Shown here in pieces: positions 7,493-10,392 of a stretch of DNA of 10,392 nt. Source of the stretch: Rickettsiaceae bacterium (GTDB lineage Bacteria > Pseudomonadota > Alphaproteobacteria > Rickettsiales > Rickettsiaceae); assembly GCA_030731565.1 (NCBI GenBank), contig JANQTT010000110.1, positions 1 to 10,392 on the forward strand. The letters run 5' to 3'. The notes beneath the pieces are model-generated. The model worked only from the letters and a program-made list of their open reading frames with translations, was not told where the DNA came from and ran no database searches. The position numbers and the translations under genes are program-made. Numbering within the stretch: the stretch's first letter is position 1; the number at the start of each line of letters is the position of its first letter.

Positions 7493-8428
7493 ATGACTAC
7501 GACCGAAGAAGCAGCAACGATTATAAAAAATGGCGGCGTGGTCGCTTTTCCAACTGAAACGGTATATGGAATTGGTGCTGATGCTACCAGTCAATCTGCA
7601 TGTCTTAGCATATATAAGGCAAAAGAGAGGCCAGGTCATAATCCACTTATAGTACATGTAAATTCTATCGAGCAAGTTAAAGTCTACGCCGAGTTTAATA
7701 ATAATGCCCAAAAACTTTCAAAGTTCTGGCCAGGGCCGCTTACTATGGTGCTAAAGAAGGTACAGAATTCAGGCCTTGCAGACTGTGTTACAGCTGGCCT
7801 TGATACGGTTGCAATACGTATTCCGGCTTATACTATTGCAAAAAATTTGATTAAGCAATCAGAGTGCCCCATAGCTGCTCCAAGCGCAAATAAATCAGGC
7901 CGCTTGAGCCCTACAAGCTATGATCACGTTTATGATGATTTTAGAGATAGCATAGCAATTATTAAAGATAAAAGATCTAGTACATATGGACTCGAATCAA
8001 CGATTATCGACCTATCCACCGACACCCCTACCATACTTAGACTAGGATTTATTACTCCAGAAATATTAGAAGAATCACTTGGTGAAAAGGTAAAAATAGC
8101 TTCAAAACTATCTAAGGTTAAAGCACCTGGTATGCTGTTAAAACATTACGCCCCCAGAACAAAACTTAGGTTAAATGCAAGCACCTTATTAGAAGGTGAA
8201 ATAGGATTAAATTTTGCTGGAAGCTCCCTAGTTTCAGAAGCATCACTCAACTTGAGTATTAGTGGAGACTTAGCCGAAGCGGCTGCTAATCTGTTTAATT
8301 ACCTTCATCAGCTAGATAAATATGCAGTAAAGCATAAAATAAAGTCTATTGCTGTTGCTCCTATACCCAATAAATCAATTGGCCTTGCTATCAATGATCG
8401 TTTATCTCGTGCTGCCGAAGGTTCCTAG
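7493..8428 (+). CDS. sua5: Threonylcarbamoyl-AMP synthase, Sua5 type
   Basis: The 311-residue protein has an N-terminal YrdC/TsaC domain (about 5-190) and a C-terminal Sua5 domain (about 210-305). The enzyme makes threonylcarbamoyl-AMP from threonine, bicarbonate and ATP for t6A modification at position 37 of ANN-decoding tRNAs. Motifs seen are FPTETVYGIGADAT (19-32), KAKERP, HNPLIVHV and FWPGPLTMVL. APSANKSGRLSPTSY is the conserved nucleotide-site region, followed by GLESTIIDLS. The interdomain linker PGMLLKHYAPRT covers the active site in this two-domain form. I choose the ATG at 7493, 17 bases after the glyS stop. An in-frame TTG at 7481 would add four residues. Neither has a clear ribosome binding site, so translation may depend on coupling with glyS. 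It is convergent with the SemiSWEET gene, 20 bases away. Confidence 0.95.
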   Translation: MTTTEEAATIIKNGGVVAFPTETVYGIGADATSQSACLSIYKAKERPGHNPLIVHVNSIEQVKVYAEFNNNAQKLSKFWPGPLTMVLKKVQNSGLADCVTAGLDTVAIRIPAYTIAKNLIKQSECPIAAPSANKSGRLSPTSYDHVYDDFRDSIAIIKDKRSSTYGLESTIIDLSTDTPTILRLGFITPEILEESLGEKVKIASKLSKVKAPGMLLKHYAPRTKLRLNASTLLEGEIGLNFAGSSLVSEASLNLSISGDLAEAAANLFNYLHQLDKYAVKHKIKSIAVAPIPNKSIGLAINDRLSRAAEGS

Positions 8429-8448
8429 CAGTTCTTGCTTGTAAGCAG

Positions 8449-8718
8449 CTAACCCCATGCTAATTTCATTATCAAAATTAGAAAAGCACAAAGGAAAGTT
8501 AGTAACGCTTGGACCATTAGTGGAATTAAGTGATAAACTGTACCATAGGTTATCCATAACATAGAATCAGTGCAAATAATTACATACATTATCAGTGATA
8601 TACTTTTTGTGCACTTGATCCGCCATATTTTGATTACCTGAGGCACAAGCGATATCGTTCCTAGCATTGCAGCCAAAAAACCTATTATTTCTACGTTTTC
8701 AGAAATTATTCTACTCAT
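8449..8718 (-). CDS. SemiSWEET-type sugar transporter (PQ-loop family)
   Basis: The 89-residue protein is the size of a bacterial SemiSWEET, which has one three-helix bundle and works as a homodimer. Three hydrophobic segments are clear: about 9-27, 38-58 and 64-86. The first helix carries the PQ motif in GTISLVPQVIKIWRIKCTKS (20-39). The following S-I-S-L-I-M-Y segment and the later LWITYG are also family hallmarks. The family moves sugars down a gradient across the inner membrane. The substrate cannot be read from the sequence. The gene stands alone on the minus strand between sua5, which converges on it, and a spacer of 200 bases. The ATG at 8716-8718 lacks a visible Shine-Dalgarno sequence, but a later start would cut the first helix. 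Confidence 0.92.
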   Translation of the reverse strand: MSRIISENVEIIGFLAAMLGTISLVPQVIKIWRIKCTKSISLIMYVIICTDSMLWITYGTVYHLIPLMVQALLTFLCAFLILIMKLAWG

Positions 8719-8814
8719 TTAGATCTATACTTAAATTTTTGGCTCTGGAGAATTTTCTATTCTATATGTGTACTATTTCCCAGATTAAATTAGTACAAAG
8801 GATTTGTAATCTAG

Positions 8815-8881
8815 TATTTATCTACGTATAAATCTATACCCTACTTTAGTTCTGCAGCATTAACCTATACGTAAATAAATA
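8815..8881. repeat. Imperfect inverted repeat in the SemiSWEET/DUF2188 spacer
   Basis: Arms at 8815-8830 and 8866-8881 are complementary over 16 positions with one mismatch, including the perfect 8-mers TACGTATA and TATACGTA. They are separated by 35 bases. It lies about 40 bases past the DUF2188 stop and about 100 bases before the SemiSWEET start. It could end DUF2188 transcription or mark a regulatory region for SemiSWEET, but no T-run follows on either strand. Nothing else of note is seen in 8719-8918. Confidence 0.45.
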
Positions 8882-8918
8882 GTTGCTTAAATAAACTGCT
8901 TTCTTAGCATTGCTAGAA

Positions 8919-9149
8919 TTAAAAATTCTCAACAGTATCAAATTTTCCATCTTCTCTATGAATCACTACATGTCCTTGTTCTACATTTTTAGCGTTTTCT
9001 TCAGCATGTTTTACTGCTCCTTCTTTAGAATTATAAGTTTTATATTCAGTATCTCGCACTTCTTTAACATGCCATTTGTTATTATTTTTATCATGTGTAA
9101 CATGGAAAAAATAACCCTTTGCTTCAGCTGCTTGTCCTCTTCTTGTCAT
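8919..9149 (-). CDS. DUF2188 domain protein
   Basis: This is a 76-residue soluble protein with the DUF2188 pattern: an opening beta strand YFFHVTH (13-19) and then a charged turn and KWHVKEV (25-31). A threonine/tyrosine-rich strand follows, then the helix SKEGAVKHAEENAKN and the closing strand HVVIHREDGKF (60-70). Members are small stand-alone proteins of unknown role that are widespread in bacteria. I cannot give a function. The start is well supported by AGAGGT eight bases before the ATG (complement of 9158-9164). It is flanked by spacers of about 200 and 270 bases and appears to be a single-gene unit. A plus-strand frame across the same bases is a shadow with low-complexity Phe/Ile/Ser composition. 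Confidence 0.87.
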   Translation of the reverse strand: MTRRGQAAEAKGYFFHVTHDKNNNKWHVKEVRDTEYKTYNSKEGAVKHAEENAKNVEQGHVVIHREDGKFDTVENF

Positions 9150-9258
9150 AATATTGCACCTCTTATATTTATGATAAGTTCTAAAATTAAAGTTTTTTTA
9201 TTGCCAATATATGCATTAAATTAACTGGCTTAAAAATATTTAAATTATATTAACCCAT

Positions 9259-9301
9259 AGACGCCTCCGAAATTACTTTGCATAATTTAAGTCTAGGCGC
9301 T
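9259..9301. other. Imperfect hairpin upstream of the DUF2188 gene
   Basis: CGCCT at 9262-9266 pairs with AGGCG at 9295-9299, extended by AG/CT past a bulged A. Inside, AAATTA (9270-9275) pairs with TAATTT (9283-9288) around a seven-base loop. It lies about 110 bases before the DUF2188 ATG and 60 bases past the autotransporter terminator. On the plus strand only three T residues follow the outer stem. It may be a regulatory structure or a remnant. The rest of 9150-9420 shows only AT-rich sequence and the terminator at 9355-9394. Confidence 0.3.
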
Positions 9302-9354
9302 TTAAATAACAAAATCAATTATTTTTTTTAACCTAAGGTTGTGTATTACTATAT

Positions 9355-9394
9355 ATAAAAAAAGCGGCTCCTTGTTATAGGAGCCGCCTTTTTC
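9355..9394 (-). terminator. Strong intrinsic terminator after the autotransporter gene
   Basis: GCGGCTCCT (9364-9372) and AGGAGCCGC (9379-9387) form a perfect 9-bp GC-rich stem with a six-base loop. Read on the minus strand, seven T residues follow (complement of 9357-9363). It begins about 33 bases past the autotransporter stop at 9421. On the plus strand five T residues follow at 9389-9393, so it could also work in that direction. Confidence 0.92.
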
Positions 9395-9420
9395 TAGTCA
9401 AAATATAAAACTCTATTTAA

Positions 9421-10392
9421 TTAGAAGTTAAATTTTACTTTTAGAGTGCCTGTATGAGATTGGAACTTTTTAGCGAAACCAAAATCATAACCGGCTGAAA
9501 ACTCGAGCCTTTCAGATTGGATAGCCTTTACAGCTGCACCAACATTATAACGCCCTTTCTCTAATTTTTTAGAAGGAGTTGTAATTGAAGGCAGCCCTTC
9601 AATCAGCGTAACAACTGTATTCCCATTTTTGCTACTGAAAGCATAATCAACATTTGCATGGATTTCAGGTACTAATTTCATTGAACCCATATCTGTAAAA
9701 TACTTAGCGGTCAAGCTAGCAATACCAGAAGTTCTACTAGCATTAATTTTACCAACTTTTCTATTTAGGCCGCTTCCTGATTCTTTGTAGCCTTTAACTT
9801 TTACATCTGCGTATGAAATTCCAACAGCAGGTATTAGGTGAACCCCTTCCATTACGGCATAATCATAGCCAATTTCTGCTTTAGCACCAAGAGTAGTTGC
9901 TTTTGGTTTTGCAGTTGCAATATTATTAGCTAGATCACCAGTGGCTCTTTTCTTTTTGATTTCAGCAATACCAAACTGGCCTTGTCCTGAAATAAATATT
10001 TCTGGCGTTGCTACGTATTTACCATAAGCACTAATTGTATGAGAAGTAATATCTTCTTTATTTTTACTTACAGTTTTATTTTTTACATCGTTTTTAAAGA
10101 AAGAATATGCGATACCAACTAGTGATTCGTCACCAGTATCGATACCAATTGTAATACCTTTACTATCTAGTTTATAGCCTTGCGAACCGCCATGAGCTTT
10201 TTGAGTTGCTTGCGTAAAACTACCTTTTGCCCAAGCTCCATAAGTTTCCATCATATCACCTGATGAAACACCACCTAAGCTACCTATTCTTGAATCAAGC
10301 ACAGTTCTGTTTGCAAGCATTGATTCTAAAATAGACTCAGCTGCAGCATTATCAGCCTGCTGAACAGCCGGAAGTTTATCTGTAGCTTTTGG
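9421..10392 (-). CDS. Rickettsial Sca/OmpB-like autotransporter, C-terminal barrel (5' end outside window)
   Basis: The frame is open to the window edge, giving 323 visible residues, so the passenger domain and start lie beyond it. The ATG at 10318-10320 is internal. The first 45 residues form a helical linker of the kind that threads the barrel. From about residue 50 (YGAWAKGSF) to the end comes an autotransporter beta-domain of amphipathic strands. It ends in LKVKFNF with the terminal Phe recognised by the Bam machinery. Blocks such as GYKLDSKGITIGIDTGDESL, VGIAYSFF, IGYDYAVMEGVHLIPAVGISY and SHTGTLKVKFNF closely follow the plan of Rickettsia OmpB and other Sca proteins. Those proteins mediate host-cell adhesion and invasion. 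The role here depends on the unseen passenger. A strong terminator follows the stop, and the gene is separated from DUF2188 by 270 bases. Confidence 0.92.
   Translation of the reverse strand, partial: PKATDKLPAVQQADNAAAESILESMLANRTVLDSRIGSLGGVSSGDMMETYGAWAKGSFTQATQKAHGGSQGYKLDSKGITIGIDTGDESLVGIAYSFFKNDVKNKTVSKNKEDITSHTISAYGKYVATPEIFISGQGQFGIAEIKKKRATGDLANNIATAKPKATTLGAKAEIGYDYAVMEGVHLIPAVGISYADVKVKGYKESGSGLNRKVGKINASRTSGIASLTAKYFTDMGSMKLVPEIHANVDYAFSSKNGNTVVTLIEGLPSITTPSKKLEKGRYNVGAAVKAIQSERLEFSAGYDFGFAKKFQSHTGTLKVKFNF

Noticed and set aside
8426..8451. Small nested complementarity between the sua5 and SemiSWEET stops
   Set aside because: The stems are only 4 bp with no T-run, so a terminator call is not justified.
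8767..8832. Plus-strand 21-codon frame in the SemiSWEET/DUF2188 spacer
   Set aside because: It has no Shine-Dalgarno sequence and no distinctive composition, and is expected by chance in AT-rich DNA.
8910..9224. Plus-strand 104-codon frame opposite DUF2188
   Set aside because: It is low-complexity Phe/Ile/Ser-rich sequence, which arises as the complement of the Lys/Glu-rich DUF2188 gene, and has no ribosome site.

Overview
The window looks like chromosomal DNA of an AT-rich alphaproteobacterium of the Rickettsiales, most likely Rickettsiaceae (Rickettsia or a near relative). The best evidence is the incomplete minus-strand gene at the right edge. Its product is a C-terminal autotransporter barrel that reads like the OmpB/Sca proteins of Rickettsia. 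The low GC content, a DUF2188 protein, a SemiSWEET transporter and long AT-rich spacers fit this. There is no rRNA, tRNA, CRISPR array, transposase or integrase that I can recognise.

Layout, left to right. (1) Positions 1-588 hold the 3' end of an unrecognised plus-strand gene, followed by a large imperfect palindrome (608-697) between convergent genes. (2) A minus-strand pair, bolA then ubiK-like (1208 to 724), faces away from a plus-strand operon. The shared promoter region carries a perfect 15-bp palindrome. (3) The plus-strand operon encodes an EAL-domain c-di-GMP phosphodiesterase with a degenerate GGDEF half, a FliI-type export ATPase and a FliJ-like coiled-coil protein (1305-4312). (4) A spacer of about 270 bp holds a possible 26-residue membrane protein on the minus strand and a weak terminator. 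(5) The plus-strand cluster glyQ-glyS-sua5 (4586-8428) serves tRNA charging and tRNA t6A modification. glyQ and glyS overlap, and a strong Shine-Dalgarno sequence fixes the glyS start. (6) Three minus-strand genes follow, each apparently its own unit: a SemiSWEET sugar transporter, a DUF2188 protein and the Sca-like autotransporter. A strong hairpin terminator lies just past the autotransporter stop.

The most interesting unit is the EAL-FliI-FliJ operon. It places a likely c-di-GMP hydrolase next to a rotary export ATPase of a family reported to bind c-di-GMP. The organism belongs to a group in which many members are regarded as non-flagellated. Whether this ATPase serves a flagellum, a reduced export apparatus or something else cannot be decided from this window. 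The glyQ-glyS-sua5 block and the bolA/ubiK pair are ordinary housekeeping genes. I did not find a clearly new multi-gene system. The unexplained items are the partial gene at the left edge, the palindromes and the tiny membrane-protein ORF.
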